DNA of 64,000 nucleotides from Closterium sp. NIES-65. Taxonomy: Eukaryota > Streptophyta > Zygnematophyceae > Desmidiales > Closteriaceae. Below the pieces are notes generated by a model that was not told the DNA's origin, searched no databases, and was given only the letters and a program-made list of their open reading frames with translations. Shown here in pieces: positions 34,090 through 46,311 of this stretch; position 1 is the stretch's first letter, and each line of letters starts with the position of its first letter. The stretch covers positions 806,001 to 870,000 of the forward strand of contig CANXME010002486.1 of assembly GCA_948144175.1 (NCBI GenBank), given 5' to 3'. Made by a program: the position numbers and the translations under genes.

Positions 34090-35295
34090 TTACACCAATG
34101 AATGGCCCCTGGTTTAAGTAAGGGCATGTGCAGTGCTGTCTACCGATGGCGCTGCAATATGGCATTCACATTTACGGAGCAATGCATAAAGTGCTTGTTT
34201 TCCACTTTATCTCTTGAATCACCATTTTACATCGCAATCCAGTAGCATTCATATGGGGTTGCAATACAGTTAGGGCATGTTACCGTAGGTATATACTGCT
34301 TCTTGTTTGATAGATTTTTAGTATTGTATCTTGGTTTGCTTGCGCTGAACATTAGCCCAACCACTTCAATACAGTAACGTGTAGAAAATCACTCAACGCC
34401 GTCAAGCGAAGCAGTGAAAACGTGGATTTGAAATGACTTTCGGAGCCACGGACGTTGGCCGTCGAGTTTTCCTGCAAGCCCACAGTTTCTCACCTTTTGA
34501 TGGTTGGTGTGAATGAACCTAGCTGTCAAGTCGAACAGATCAGACGGTCAACGACTTGGCGGTGTGGTCTGGAGGAAAGTGGAGACGTGGCCGAACCACT
34601 GGGACCAGGGATTATTGTTGGAAGGACGGCTACAATCGGCTGCACCCTGCCCGATGAACAATCTTGGTGCACAATAACGGTCGATGAGAGATCAGCAATC
34701 GAGATCGACGGTGAAGAAGAGTTTCTAAGTTGTTGGTTCATCCTACCCAACGGACTTCCCCTTGTACAGAAAAGGATTCTGATTGGCTGCATACAAGAAA
34801 TGTACGGTAAAGTACGTTTTGAGAGGAGGTTACAACGGTAATGAGCTCTACTCCGAGCTCGCTGGCCTAGTCGGACCAAGGGTTGCTTTGATTCGAAGGG
34901 TACGTCAGGAAGGTGGTTTCTTCTCCCCTCTCCATGATCCCCCCATGCGATCCCATCCCATCCATCCATCCCAACTTTCTTCTCGGAACTCGCAGCCTCC
35001 GGAACCCCCACCACTATCAATCATACAAATACATAAAATCGAGTACCACGAGGAGGTCGATTTTGTCCGTGGTCAGAAGAAGTAAAGTTACACTGCAAGA
35101 GACAAGCCGCTAGATTCGAAGCAGGATTTGTTACCCGTCCTGCAAATTTAGTAAGGCATTCTTCCAGTAATCGTCCGAGAGTGATCATTTGGATAGGCAA
35201 AGGTACTGAACAAACCGTTGACATAATAGCCTCTATTTATTACCGTTTGTTTATTCACCGTTTATTTCAATAAACTTCTGCGTCAGCCTGCCAGA
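34090..35295. other. Intergenic stretch between RLP and NOI-type genes
   Basis: 1.2 kb. It should hold the RLP 3' UTR and the promoter of the next gene. An open frame of 128 codons at 34455-34841 is unremarkable and overlaps an equally long antisense frame, so I make no gene call. Confidence 0.4.
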
Positions 35296-37255
35296 ATGTA
35301 CTCAGATTCCTTCCACCGCTCACCCTCAAGCACCTCGTCCGAAGATCTCACGTCTGAAGCGAGCTATGCGACTTCCTCCAGTCGCAGCTCCGTGAAAGTG
35401 CCTAAGCTGAGGTCCGGAAAGGTCAGTTTCACTGATTCCTCTTTTTTGTTGTTGTTTCTGTTTAACGTCTCTTTATTAACCCTCCAATCCGGAGTCGACT
35501 GTAAGGTAGCTACTGCACGACCTCCTCCAGTCGCAGCTCCGCGAGGGTGCCTACGCGATAGGACGGGGTGGTTAGTCCCTTGGCTTCGCCCTCTGTGTGT
35601 GTGTGTGTGTGTTTTTTTTTTGTCTCCTCAACACTCCTCCCCGCAATTTTTTATATCGGTTGAAAGAGAGCGACGTGGCTTATTCCAGTCGTAGCTCCCT
35701 GAAACCACACAAAGCTACGCTGTTATATCCTGCATGCATTCTATGTTTTCTGTCGCCGCCTATCGTTTTCTATTTTGAATTTTAAAACCTGTATCACTTT
35801 CTGTTCCCATCGTCCCTTCCCTCATCTTAGGCTCCAAGAGTCTTTTAAAACCATACATGCCTTGCCAACAAACCACTTATTGCCCTTCATTTCCTCATCC
35901 GCGTGCCTTTTTTTTTGTTTTTGTTTTTTGTTTTTTTTTTTTGTTTGACTGCCTTAAACATTGTCTTCAGGGTCCTCATCCTTCGGCGGCGCTTCCCATG
36001 TTTGGAACATGGAATTTTCAAGCTTCAAAGAACCCGGAAGAGGCGGCGGCAGCGGCGGCGGCGGCGTCCGCAGCCGCGCGCTTGCGCTGCGCGCCGAGCG
36101 TGCAGACCCATGATCCCGAGAACGACGGGGGCGTGGGAAGCGGCGGCGCGGGCTTCACAACGATGTTTGCGAATAAGGGGAGGGAGAGACGAGCCATGCG
36201 GATTGTGGATGGGAGGATCATGGAGGTCCCCAGCGGGGGTCAGCAGGTATGGAGAGGGGGGGTTGGGGATGGAGAGGCGGGATGGGGATGGCGAGGGCTT
36301 CACAGCGATGTTTGCGAATAAGGGGAGGGAGAGGTGAGCTATGCGAATCGTAGATGGGAGGATCATGGAGGTTCCCAGCGGGGGTCAGCAGGTATGGAGT
36401 TGAAAAAGGGACCAGGATGGGGAGGAGGTATTGGGGGATGCGGGGAATCCTAGGGAGCACAGAGAAAGATCGTAAACACGGTGGGGAGGGGGGGATGGGG
36501 GGAGGGGGGGTGGGGGAAGGGGAGGGGGGGAGGGGTCATCAATTTGGCGCCTGAGCGGCTGAGCCCAGCCACAACATTCAGGCACCCATATTCCTCAGGG
36601 AGCACCACTTTGTGGTGGGAGACATTACGAGGCAGCGGTTTCCCACCACAAAGTGGTGCTCCTTGGGGCTGAGCCCAGCCACAACATTCAGGCACCCATA
36701 TTCCTCTTGATCCCCACTCCCTCCTGTCCCTCACACCTTCCTGGGCACCCCTTTCTCGCCCCCCCTACTCCCCCCGCTCCCCCATGTTCTCTTTCCATTC
36801 TCGCCTCCCGATTTTTCTTCCATGTGTTTTGCCTGCTCCTCCCCTCTGCTCTTATCAGCTCTAAACTCCTCTAATCTTTTGATGCGCCGTTCCTGTTTCT
36901 CCTCTCTCCCGACCTGCACTACAGGCAAGCGTCACCCTCTCCTCCTCCGGATCCTCTGAGTCTCGATCACCCAACCGTCTCCCTCACATACCACCCGATC
37001 ATCCTCTCTACCACCTCTACAACTCCCCGCTCTCCGGCTCCCCAGACCACCTTCGCGAGCCTAACTCCCTGTCTCGGCAGTCGTACCTGCCAGGTCTGGC
37101 GCTTGAGCCAATCGCGTCCGACTCCACTATGCAGTCTGGCGGTTCCTCCCCCTCCCACTCCTCGTTTTCCCAGGATGGTGAAGACATCTCATGGGTTCCA
37201 GCAGCCACTGTAGCAGGTTTGGCAGCAGTGGCAGTACAAGCAGCACCACCAGCAC

Positions 37256-37290
<35 letters not shown>

Positions 37291-39416
37291 CCACCACCAC
37301 CACCACCAGTACCAGCAGCAACAGCAGCAGTACCGTCTTCAAACATCCCCTCTGTAGCAACCTCTGTGGCGCCTCAACAGCCGTCAGCCTCCCCACCGTC
37401 TCTCGCTGAGTTGCAGTCGCTCAGGCTCAGGCTGGCTGCGGGGGAGAATCTTTCCCCTCTGGAAATGCAGCGACTCACTGAGGGGGTTCTTGCTCTCATG
37501 TCTACTCCTCCTGCTGCTGCATCTGCTGCCCCTGCTGCCGTTCCTGCTGCGTCTGCTGCTGCCGTTCCTGCCCCTGCTCCTGCAGTTCCCGCAGCTGCTG
37601 CTTTTTTTCCTGAGCGAAAACCAGCTTTGGCAAACGAGCCTGCGGGCCATGCCCGAGCCAGTCCCCCAGCCTATCACTTAGGCTCGGGTAGTGCGTCTGA
37701 TTCTTCCCCTGAGTCTTCCCCTCCCCGTCGGCCCCTTCGCTACTACTCCCCAGTTCACCATTCCCCACACCGCCATGACTCTGCTGCTAACCCTTCCTTG
37801 ATTTTCGAGGCTCCAGTTTGGGCTCGCGACGCCCCATCGTCCGAAGCTGCGGTCAGGTCCGGTGAAGGTTCGGATGGCCTTGGGGTCACTGTGGCTGCAC
37901 CTGGTAATACTGTACCAGCACATGGCAATGTAGCAGCATCGGTTCCCGAACCTGGTTCCCAGCCTCGCGCCGCTGCTCAACCGTACCAAGCGGCCTCGGC
38001 AGCCCCCATTCCACATTATCCCATCCCGAACCTCCAAGATAAGCACACTCCGGTTGGCAGCCCCATTGACAAACACATGGCCGCTCTCTCCTCTTCTTCC
38101 ACCTCCTCCCCTTCTTTCTCCTCTCCTGCTCCCCCTCCTCCGCCTCCGCCCTACGCTCTCCCGCCTTCCTCCTACAACCACCCCTCCCATGGCCATTCTG
38201 GCAACGGCCCTTCACCCATGGCGCTGTTGCCTTTGGAACCAGAAGAGGACGATGGGGGGTTCACCTGGGAGGGTTGGTCAGTAACAGGTGGGCCAATCAG
38301 GGAGCAGAATGGCGCTGCCTGTCCTGCGGCTGCTGCTGCTGGTGTTGCCAGTGCTGCTGGTGTTGCTGGTGTTGCCAGTGCTGCCAGTGGTGCTGGTGCT
38401 GGTGGGGATTTGAGTGCTGCGGACTGGGGTTATGGCGATTCGGGGCGTGCACTCGATGTTACCTTTGGCCTTGACGGCACTGGCAGCACTGCTTGCACTG
38501 CCATCAGCAGTGTCCCTTCCGCTGCTGCTCCTCAATCTACCTTTGCTATATCTGGTAATGACACCTCTGGTATTGCTGCTGCTGCTTCTGCTGCTGCTCC
38601 TGCTGGTGCTGGTGGTGCCACTACCGCTGCTGCTGCCGCTGCTGTTGGTTCTGTTCCTGTTGCTGCTGTACCCAGTACAGGCTCACCCGCTATCAGATCA
38701 GCGCCTAGGATTCCCTACCAACTGCCTTACAGCGACTGGGACCAAGACACACAGCACTCCAAGGTGCGGTTTCAAGGGGAAATTGCCCACGCTGCTGAAG
38801 CTGCGGGATACACTAAGATGTTCCAGGACAGACAGGCGAGAAAGAAGATGCAGGGAGGGGCAGGGTTCGGGAACCTTGGAATGCCTGTGAGAGATCAACT
38901 TGGGAATACTGGTGCGGAGCGAACTGAGTGGAATGCAGGTGTTGCTGCTGCTCTGGCCGGGGTTAGTCCTCCTCCTCCTCCTCCGGCTCCTCGTGCTGGT
39001 GGTTATGCTGCTGCTGGTTCAGGCGCTGGTGTTGGTGTTGGTGCTGGTGCGGGTGCTGCTGCTGCTGCTCTTCCTCCTCCACCGTATCTTGCCCATCCTT
39101 TTGCTGCCCCTGCTGCAGGAGGGCCAGGGGGGCCACTCGTGAATTATTCTGCGAATCCTGGCATGTACATTCCGCAGCCCCACACTGTGTTGGGATTGAA
39201 TGGCCCTCCGCACGGCGCTCATGCAGCTGATGCTCACGGGACAGAACATGGAAGAGTTGGAATGCGACAAAAGGTGGGTTGTGATGGCATCTTGTGCGTT
39301 GGGTTTTGTTTCTGCGAGCTGATCTTCGAGTTGTGGGAAGGATTCATGCTGACATACCTTCTTTGGCTGCTATTTGTGTGCAGATTGGAGGTTTCTTTGG
39401 GTTTGGAAAGAAATAG
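35296..39416 (+). CDS. Long protein with two NOI/RIN4-like motifs
   Basis: Exons 35296-35421, 35971-36246, 36925-39273 and 39384-39416, all phase 0, give 927 residues. The N-terminus is Ser-rich (SEDLTSEASYATSSSRSS). An NOI-like motif follows: LPMFGTWN (about 50-57) with GFTTMFANKGRERR (about 103-116) after an Ala run. A second motif near the end has LPYSDWD (about 734) and GYTKMFQDRQARKK (about 761). This matches the pattern 'PxFGxWd ... gYTxxFxxxRxeKk' of nitrate-induced/RIN4 proteins. The C-terminus is MRQKIGGFFGFGKK, where RIN4 relatives have a membrane-anchoring Cys cluster; no Cys is present here. About 600 residues of Ala/Ser/Pro/Gly low complexity separate the motifs. A membrane-linked scaffold role is inferred only from the family. 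The gene model is firm; the family assignment is moderate. Confidence 0.6.
35508..35712 (+). repeat. Two ghost copies of NOI-gene exon 1
   Basis: 35508-35556 and 35668-35712 copy the SYATSSSRSSVKVPK part of exon 1 downstream of it, both decayed and without a good donor. Between them is a (GT)n/T tract. Confidence 0.8.
36294..36391 (+). repeat. Ghost copy of NOI-gene exon 2 end
   Basis: Near-identical to the end of exon 2 (GFTAMFANKGRER..MEVPSGGQQ) including its cagcag|gtatgg donor. One substitution makes a TGA codon within it. Confidence 0.9.
36557..36706. repeat. 40-bp direct repeats around a 22-bp inverted repeat
   Basis: Direct repeats at 36557-36596 and 36667-36706 (identical; ggctgagcccagccacaaca..) bracket perfect inverted arms at 36599-36620 and 36641-36662 (ggagcaccactttgtggtgg..) with a 20-base loop. 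Located in intron 2 of the NOI-type gene. Confidence 0.92.
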
Positions 39417-40555
39417 AATGTGTACTATGGTATTTATGCTGCAGTTTGCTGTTTGTCAAGATGGCATTGTTTCAATATGAAATGGCTATTCTAGCACTAA
39501 TGCAAGTTGATTTAAGTTTATCACAGAGAAGTGTAGTTATCACTGGCTTTTGTCGAGCTCTGACACCGTGTTTAGCGGCTGGCAGTCACGTTCTGTCCAT
39601 CCCATGAGCTTCCGCCGATTGGCGGCCTGCTCTCCTCGTACTGACACGGAATCGGCCGCGCTGCGACGACTTGGTCAAGCTTCTTGTCTGGTTCAGCCAA
39701 CAGGTTCGGTAGCAGGTCTGGGTTGACGTATAGCCGTGGGATGACTTTTACCCTCGATGTAATCATCTTTTAGGTTTTCACATGGCTCACCAAACCATTT
39801 CGATTTTCTGGAACGAACCAAACGGGCCGCGAGGATGAAGGTCACATTTCGCTTCTGTCACTGGCACCATCGCTTGAAGCACACTGGTCTGAAGCCCCTC
39901 TCTGGCCCCGTTACGCAGCCGCGAACGCCTTGATTTGCGGCTCCGCGCTCGGCATCTCCGTGCTCCTTCCGCATTCCGCGCGGAGCTATCTGCTCACTTC
40001 CGCCGGCTCCGCTCCGCTGACTGGTGTCAGCGTCACCCGTCGGCCAGTCACTCATTCCCCCTCCCCCCTAATCACCCTGGTTCCGCTATCTTCACACTGA
40101 GACTTCCGCCAGCCCTCCCCACGCGTGGCCAACCCACGCGCCCCGCCAGAACAGACCCTGGGGAATAGATTCCCTTGAACTTGTCTTCTTGGGAGGGAAC
40201 TCTACAAGCAGATCGATCTGTGAAGAAACTGAAGCATCTAGGGGACTGACTGAGGAGTCTGTCAGCTTTTTCTGGATTGTTAGAGCTTTCTGTCATTCGG
40301 TCCCTGGAGTTAACCTATTTTCCCTTCGTCTCTGGTCCAAATCTAGTTCCGTGCTGAGTTATAAATACAACTTGTATATTATTCAGTGTCCTAAGTTCTG
40401 TACACGTCAGACTGCCTGTGTCAGCTCAAAGCTGGATACATTTAGCTGTTGCGACTAACTTCGTTAGTCCTACCGATTAGGTGATTACTGACCTTGACAA
40501 GAAATAGCGTGAGGAAAAAAAAACAGTCGAGTGGTTGGAAAACCACTGGTCGAGC
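39417..40555. other. Intergenic stretch upstream of COBRA
   Basis: 1.1 kb holding the 3' UTR of the NOI-type gene and the COBRA promoter. No gene seen. A TATA motif near its right end is listed separately. Confidence 0.5.
40360..40367 (+). promoter_or_regulatory. Possible TATA box of the COBRA gene
   Basis: tataaata, about 195 bases before the COBRA ATG. This would leave a 5' UTR of about 160 bases. Confidence 0.45.
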
Positions 40556-43500
40556 ATGAGGTTCTCCGCGCATCGCGGTTGCTGCACGCTATTCGCAGCT
40601 CTCGCGGTTGCCGCATGCCTATTGGCCACCGGCGTTCCGTCAGCCGAAGCGTACGATCCGCTAGATCCAACGGGCAACATCACGATCGTGTGGGATGTAA
40701 CGAGCTGGGCAGGCGACGGTTACATCGCGTGGGTGAAAATGTACAACTACCAGCACTACCGCAAGATTGATCCACCTGGCTGGGCGCTGACGTGGAATTG
40801 GACGCACGGCGAATACATCTGGGACTTGACGGTAAGCAGTGCTGAGAAGTCTCAGATTACATTGCGAGGGTTAATATGCGGTGAGCAGCAGCGGCGACGC
40901 GCTCAGCAGCAGCAGCAGCAGCGACCCGTTCGCTTGAGGCGATTTTTGCGAGGCCTTTAAGACTCAATTATGTAATGGGTTCGACGACGAGCAGCAGCAA
41001 CAGCGCGCGGTCGGTATTAACGTGGTTCAAGTGGTTTCTGCTCGCGTGGTCGGTTATTCCTGTGCTGGAGTGATGGCTTGAAGTGTGGATGGCCAGACGG
41101 TTGTAGGGGTAACTGCTACGCGTTATATTCCTTTTCGTACTGTCTTGCCCTCTCCTATCCCCGCTCTCCCGTCTCTTTCCCATCTTCCTCCTCCGTCCTC
41201 TCCATTGGCTTATTCCTCCTTTGCCTCTCTCCCTCTCCTTCTTGGCTCACTGTTCTTCCTCACCTCCCATGCTCACTCGTCACACTGAGGAATTTCTTGT
41301 AACTCACTCCTCCCTTTCACCTTCTCCGCTCGTGCGCTGCAGGGAGCCGTGGCGACGAAGCAAGGCGATTGTTCTAAGCTGCAATTCCCCGGGGGCAAGA
41401 TCCCGCACAGGTGCGTCACTGATTTATTGTCAAAGGAATGTTAATTGTAATCATTGTTTTCTAGTCGCCTCGTTGCTGGAGGACCTGATGCGGGCTTAGA
41501 AGCGGTGATGGGTTTGATGCCGGCGGACCCCCCTACCTCTTCCTTCTCTCCGCTTATCCGCTCCCCCCACTCCCCCCTAAACTCCCCCCCCACACCAACC
41601 CCTCCGCCACCCCATCCCCCGCCCTGCATGCGGTTCCTGGTGGTGATGGACCTCATGCCCGCGGACCCTCTCAATCCCTTCCCCGTCCCCTGTTATCCGC
41701 TCCCCCGCCCCCCCGCCTCCCCCCACGCAGCTGCATGCAGTACCCGGTGGTGATGGATTTAATGCCTGCAGACCCCCTCAAGCCGGACGCGCCGGGAGTG
41801 CTGAAGAACTGCTGCAAGGCGGGGTACCTCGGAGCCAACAAGACCGACCCCGGGCACTCGCTCGCAGCGTTCATGGTGAGCCGCGGTGCTGGTGGCGCGG
41901 TGCTGGTGGCTTCCCCTCCCGCCTTCCCGCACTCATCCCCCACTCCCACCAACCCCGACCCCTCACTACTGCATCAACTCCTACTCCTTCCGAGTCAACT
42001 TTACCCTCTATACCGACCTTATCTAACTCACCTCTCTGTCCCCCCTCCTTCTCTCATGCTCCCTTCCCTCCTCCCCCGATCCTCCTCCCCATTTTCCAAC
42101 CCCTCCCCTCCCCTGCCATTTCTCTCCTAATCTGCATATCAACGTGGTTAATGCCACGAGCACTGTGTGCAACATCGTCCCTCGAAGCAATTTCAGCCTC
42201 CACTCCCCTCTTCTCCCCTCCCTTCGTTCCTTGCACTTCTCTTTCCCTCCTTCACTTTCCCTCCCGTCCCGCAGATCAACGTCGGTAATGCCACGAGCAC
42301 GGTGTGGAACTTCGTGCCTCCGGGCAATTTCAGCCTGGGCGTGGACGGATACAAGTGCACAGACCCATTCCAAGTCAACTCCACCATCTATACCGACCCT
42401 ACCACTCGCCGGGAAACCCAGGCCCAAGTGACCTACCACATCGTGTGCACCTACAGCTCGATTCAGAAGCGAGACCCACCGAAATGCTGCGTGTCGTTAT
42501 CATCGTTTTACAACGACACGATAATACCGTGCGCGAGCTGCGCGTGCGCATGTGGGAACTACTCGGCGAGCTCGATTGTGTGCGTGCCGACGGGCGGCAA
42601 GGTGCCGTATCTGATGTCGACGCCGAGTGGGGATGGGCTGGAGTTGAAGACTGATCAAACGGCCATGGAATGCAGTCCGGACGGGTGCCCCATCAGCATT
42701 CACTACCACTTCAAGGTGAGGCGAGAGGAGGGGGAAAAAGGGGGAGGGGAAGCGAGGGAATGGGGGAGAGGAGGAAACAGGGAGTAGGGGTGTGTGTGTG
42801 TGTGTGTGTGGATAAGTGAGTGCATTCTGGCTGGGTGCCCCATCAGCATTCCTGGAGAGCAGGACTGGGAGAATTAGGGAGAGGGAGGCAAGGAGCTGGG
42901 GAGGCAAGGAGTTGGGGAGAGGGAGATACAGGGAGTGGGGGTGTGTGAGTGGGATGGATGCCCCATCAGCATCCAGTACCACTTCAAGGTGAGGAGAGGG
43001 GAAGAGAGTGAGAGGATGAGAGGAGAGGAAGAGGGGAGGGGTGTTGAACAAGTGCGAGTAAAGCTGGGAGGTGATGCTGGGGCAGGGGTGTGTGAACAGG
43101 TGGAGTGCATGGGGCGGGTCCCATGCCCAACCTGTTAGGAGTTTGCCAGTGTTACAACTTACGAGATGCCTGTTCCTTTACCTGCCTTGTCCCCTTTATG
43201 CCCTGCTGTCATGGTGCAGCAAAATTACGAGGGCTTCTGGAGAGCCAAGATCACCATCATTAATAGGAGCCTGTGGGACAACCACACCAACTGGAATGTT
43301 GTTGTTGAGGTATGTGTTAGTGGTGGAGATGGGTAGTGAAATGGGTCGGTGGGTGGTGCAATGGGAAAAGCACTCTGCCATTGAGTCAAGCAGACTGAAC
43401 ATTTTGCTGCTGACCTGTCTTGCTGCCATGTATTTCTCACTAATACATCTTATGTCTGGCTGTCCCGTTTGCCTGTCTCTGTCTGTCCCCCACAACATCC

Positions 43501-44120
43501 GAACATGGGCAATCTGACGGACGTGTTCAGTTGGAAGGCGGAGAACATCTTGCCCTATGGTGTCAACAACACGGCCATCATCTGGGGCATGAAGCAGTAC
43601 CTCACTTTGTCCCTCTGTTTCCCTTCTGTCTGTCCCCCACAGCACCCAAACATGGGCAATCTGACGGACGTGTTTAGTTGGAAGGCGGAGAATATCCTGC
43701 CGTACGGAGTGAACAACACGGCCATCTTCTTTGGCATGAAGCAGTACAACGATGTGCTCATGCCAGCTGGCAAGGGCGGCAACGTGCAGTCGGAAATGCT
43801 CTTTGCCAAGACGTCAGAGTTCACGCTCGAAGACGGATGGGTCTTCCCTAGGGTGAGTTGCAGGAAGGCATGTCTATTACGTTGGGATTTAAGAAACCTT
43901 CCTTTTACCTTGAGGGTTGAGGGGGCTGGAGTTGGGTTTGCAGTTGATGATCTAATGTGTTGGTTTGCAATTGCAGAAAATTGTTTTCAATGGCGAGGAG
44001 TGCGTGATGCCGGAGGACATTCCAGCATTGCCTGTGAAGCCTGCACAAAGACAATCCTCGTTGTTGGCTGCCATCTTCGCTGGAGCTGCTGGTTTCCTAG
44101 CCTTGATCATGCTCGCATGA
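40556..44120 (+). CDS. COBRA family GPI-anchored protein
   Basis: Exons 40556-40831, 41343-41410, 41731-41875, 42275-42715, 43220-43309, 43643-43852 and 43977-44120 give 457 residues, the usual length of short-type COBRA proteins. Signal peptide 1 to about 32 (LFAALAVAACLLATGVPSAEA). Family landmarks: YDPLDPTGNITIVWDV at the mature start, GDCSKL, the CCVS motif (residues 234-237), SFYNDTIIPC followed by the Cys-rich CASCACACG, the M-P-A-D-P-L segment and NWNVVVE. The C-terminus ends in a hydrophobic tail (SLLAAIFAGAAGFLALIMLA) after Ser-rich residues, consistent with GPI anchoring. COBRA proteins sit on the outer plasma membrane and guide oriented cellulose microfibril deposition. Introns contain at least seven decayed exon copies. 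Confidence 0.95.
41467..42205 (+). repeat. Ghost copies of COBRA exons 3 and 4 (5' parts)
   Basis: The exon-3 start (VVMDLMPADPL) is copied at about 41467-41527 and 41620-41677, upstream of the real exon at 41731. An exon-4 internal piece (FxVNxTxYTDP) lies at about 41990-42030 and the exon-4 start (INVxNATSTVxN) at 42133-42205, upstream of the real exon at 42275. Confidence 0.85.
42822..42995 (+). repeat. Two ghost copies of the COBRA exon 4 end
   Basis: The DGCPISI..YHFK end of exon 4 recurs at 42822-42852 (short) and 42955-42989 with tcaag|gtgag. Both lie downstream of the real exon end at 42715. Confidence 0.87.
43484..43604 (+). repeat. Ghost copy of COBRA exon 6 start
   Basis: About 120 bases almost identical to the real exon-6 start (NMGNLTDVFSWKAENILPYG), one unit upstream. 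The preceding 'cccccacaac' has lost the AG of the true acceptor 'cccccacag', which would stop its use as an exon. Confidence 0.92.
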
Positions 44121-45635
44121 GCGTAGTTTTTATTTGCTACAGATAGGTTACGGTTAGTTGCTTGAAGCTTCTTTGGTCAAACTCCAAAGGTGAAGATAGA
44201 ATGCTGTTGTGTTGAGATTCAGATTATGTAGACGCGCGTCACTTGTACTGGTGAATTTGTACTAGTGAATTTTCCTTGACGGAGACTGACAGGTTAGGCT
44301 TGTCGCACATTGTCGCAAGCGAGTACGAAACGAATGTGAGCCACACGTTTGAAGTGGCGTCGACCATTCGTCCGAATTCGATGACGTCCCCAGTCGCTTC
44401 TTGCTGCCAGGAGTGAATTTCGAGGTCAGCTCTTGCCACCTCCTCGCTGCCAGGAGCTGATGCTCTTGCCACAGCACCCAAAACGCCATTTGTTGAAGCT
44501 GTTGTCACGACGAACTGATGTTGTTCGCGAACACAGCGTAACAGCCACTTTGCTTTCGCCGTGGCCAGTGTCACACCCCCTCCCCCATTCCCCCACAGCT
44601 CTTTCATCCTGCCGTCCTGTACTAGAGACGTGGATCCACTCATCATCCAGCGACAACCACACTGCACCACACCGTAACGAACAGCATTGCAAAAAATCGT
44701 GTGTAACCCATCTTGAAGTCCGAGCACTTACAAACGGAATGCACCACCTTCGCCCAACTCTGGACACCAAGGACAATGTTTTGTGAACTCCAGTGCAGTC
44801 AGAGACGGTGGTAGCGATCGAGTGTCTGATTCTACACTCGTGATGATATACGAGTAAGGATTCTGTGATTGCTTTGGCTGTATCTATGAAGCTGAGCCAC
44901 GTCAGCTTGTAATCTCACGCTGAATCCTGCGATCGCGGGTCCAGCTTGACAAGGTCGGCTCTTTAGGGATTTGAACTAGCGCCTCGCTCAGTGATCGTGT
45001 TTTGAATCTTCTTTTCAGTGATCTTGTTTTGAAACTTCTTTCTTTCTTGTTGCTACTTCTGGCAATAACTCGCGGTAATTCACGGTCAAATTCAAAGCGT
45101 ACCATTCTTACACGTGACTCCTGATGCATATCTTCGTCGCACTTGACACGTAATTATTCGTGCAGGTCTTGGGTCACCATTTCGCCAAGATTACCGATCT
45201 GACATTCAGTTGACAGTCCAACATTGCACGGAAACTCGACCTCTGCTCAACGGCTAGTCATCCGTCAAACGCTCGACGGAACCGGCTGCGTGGCTTCAAG
45301 CCAGGCAGGGCCTCGAACAAAAATTTCGTTTCGCGTCCGCTGCGTGGCTAGCTCGTTTTGCGTCCGCTGCGTGTCTGGTTCGTTCTGGCATCCGATGGAT
45401 CCGGAGCTTCTTCCACGTGTCCAGCCACTGCCGGAGGAAGAGGAGCAGCAGGATCGACGGAGCGACAGGCACAGCTTCTATGGTCCGTGCTTAGAAATTT
45501 CTCAGCCATTTCGTTTTTCAGTTGACTTAAGAATCGCCAGGGAGCAGCAAATGTAGCCTTTGTGGGCTTTCCTGCTGCATTTGCTATCTCATCTCATCAC
45601 GTTCAGTTCCGCTTCAGCTGATTGTTTCTGTTCGC

Positions 45636-45643
45636 TATATAAG
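45636..45643 (+). promoter_or_regulatory. Possible TATA box for the GGT gene
   Basis: tatataag, about 670 bases before the first certain coding exon. If this is the promoter, the candidate first coding exon at 45395 is excluded and the translation start must lie between 45670 and 46312. Confidence 0.4.
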
Positions 45644-45956
45644 CGCTGCGGTTGACGTTACGGAGTGCATCCTAGCCAGGCTGGCTGTCCTTACTTTATC
45701 TTACCGCATCTTTATTGAAGAACTGTTTTTAGACGTCTCAAAACACTTCTTCAATCACGTTACGAAGTGCATCCTAGCCAGGCTGGCTGTCCTTACTTTA
45801 TCTTGCCGCATCTTTCGTTCTCAGCGCTCCTGTTGGCATTGCTAGCTGTAGCCTTTGCACACCGACCAGGCTGCCTCTCCAGAAAGAACCGGCTGGATTT
45901 CATGGTTTTGAACCTCGTTTTGTCTATCTTCAGGTCTATGCAACCTGACCGAACTG

Positions 45957-46280
45957 AAGTTTGATCGTTCTCCTCCATTCCAACCTTTGTGTTTCAGGAT
46001 TGCTCTTGACGCTGCTTGCTCTGGGTCTCTGCACCCTTACCGGAGTCGCGCTCCAGAGCGGTTGGTCTACCAGCTCGCTCCACCTTGTCGACAAAATACT
46101 GACTCAACTGAAAGTTCATTTGTCCTTCCATCCATTCCTTTTGTGTTTCAGGGTTGCTCTTGACGCTGCTTGCTCCTCTGGGTCTCTGCACCCTGACCGG
46201 AGTCGCTCTCCAGAGCGGTTGGTCTCCTGGGTCGCTCCACCTTGTTGACAAAATACTGACCCAACTGAAAGTTCATTTGT
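45957..46280 (+). repeat. Two tandem ghost copies of the GGT exon 2 start
   Basis: Two copies, about 155 bases apart, of the segment 'ttcag|g.ttgctcttgacgctgct..' through a following intron-like stretch lie directly upstream of the real exon at 46312, which is the third copy. Each encodes LALGLCTLTGVALQSGWS. The first two run into stops in the LVDKILT region. Confidence 0.88.
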
Positions 46281-46311
46281 CCTCTCCCCCATTCCAACCT
46301 TTGTGTTTCAG

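Larger units (their letters stand above)
44121..46311. other. Intergenic/5' region before the gamma-glutamyltransferase
   Basis: 2.2 kb. 44121-45390 shows no convincing gene; a minus-strand frame of 162 codons at 44239-44727 is open but uncharacteristic. 45660-45720 and 45768-45825 are direct repeats (gcatcctagccaggctggct..). From about 45957 to 46280 there are two tandem copies of the first recognisable GGT exon start, each behind a ttgtgtttcag acceptor, as described in the next entries. A possible upstream exon is 45395-45482. Confidence 0.5.

Noticed and set aside
34455-34841. Plus-strand open frame of 128 codons after the RLP gene
   Set aside because: No family resemblance and an even longer antisense frame over the same bases; likely 3' UTR or spacer.
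44239-44727. Minus-strand open frame of 162 codons
   Set aside because: No recognisable domain, no clear start context, and overlapping frames of similar length on both strands; could be chance.
45395-45482. First coding exon of GGT
   Set aside because: Phase fits, but the donor (gtccgt) is poor and a TATA motif lies downstream at 45636, so I left it out of the gene span and noted it as a possibility.
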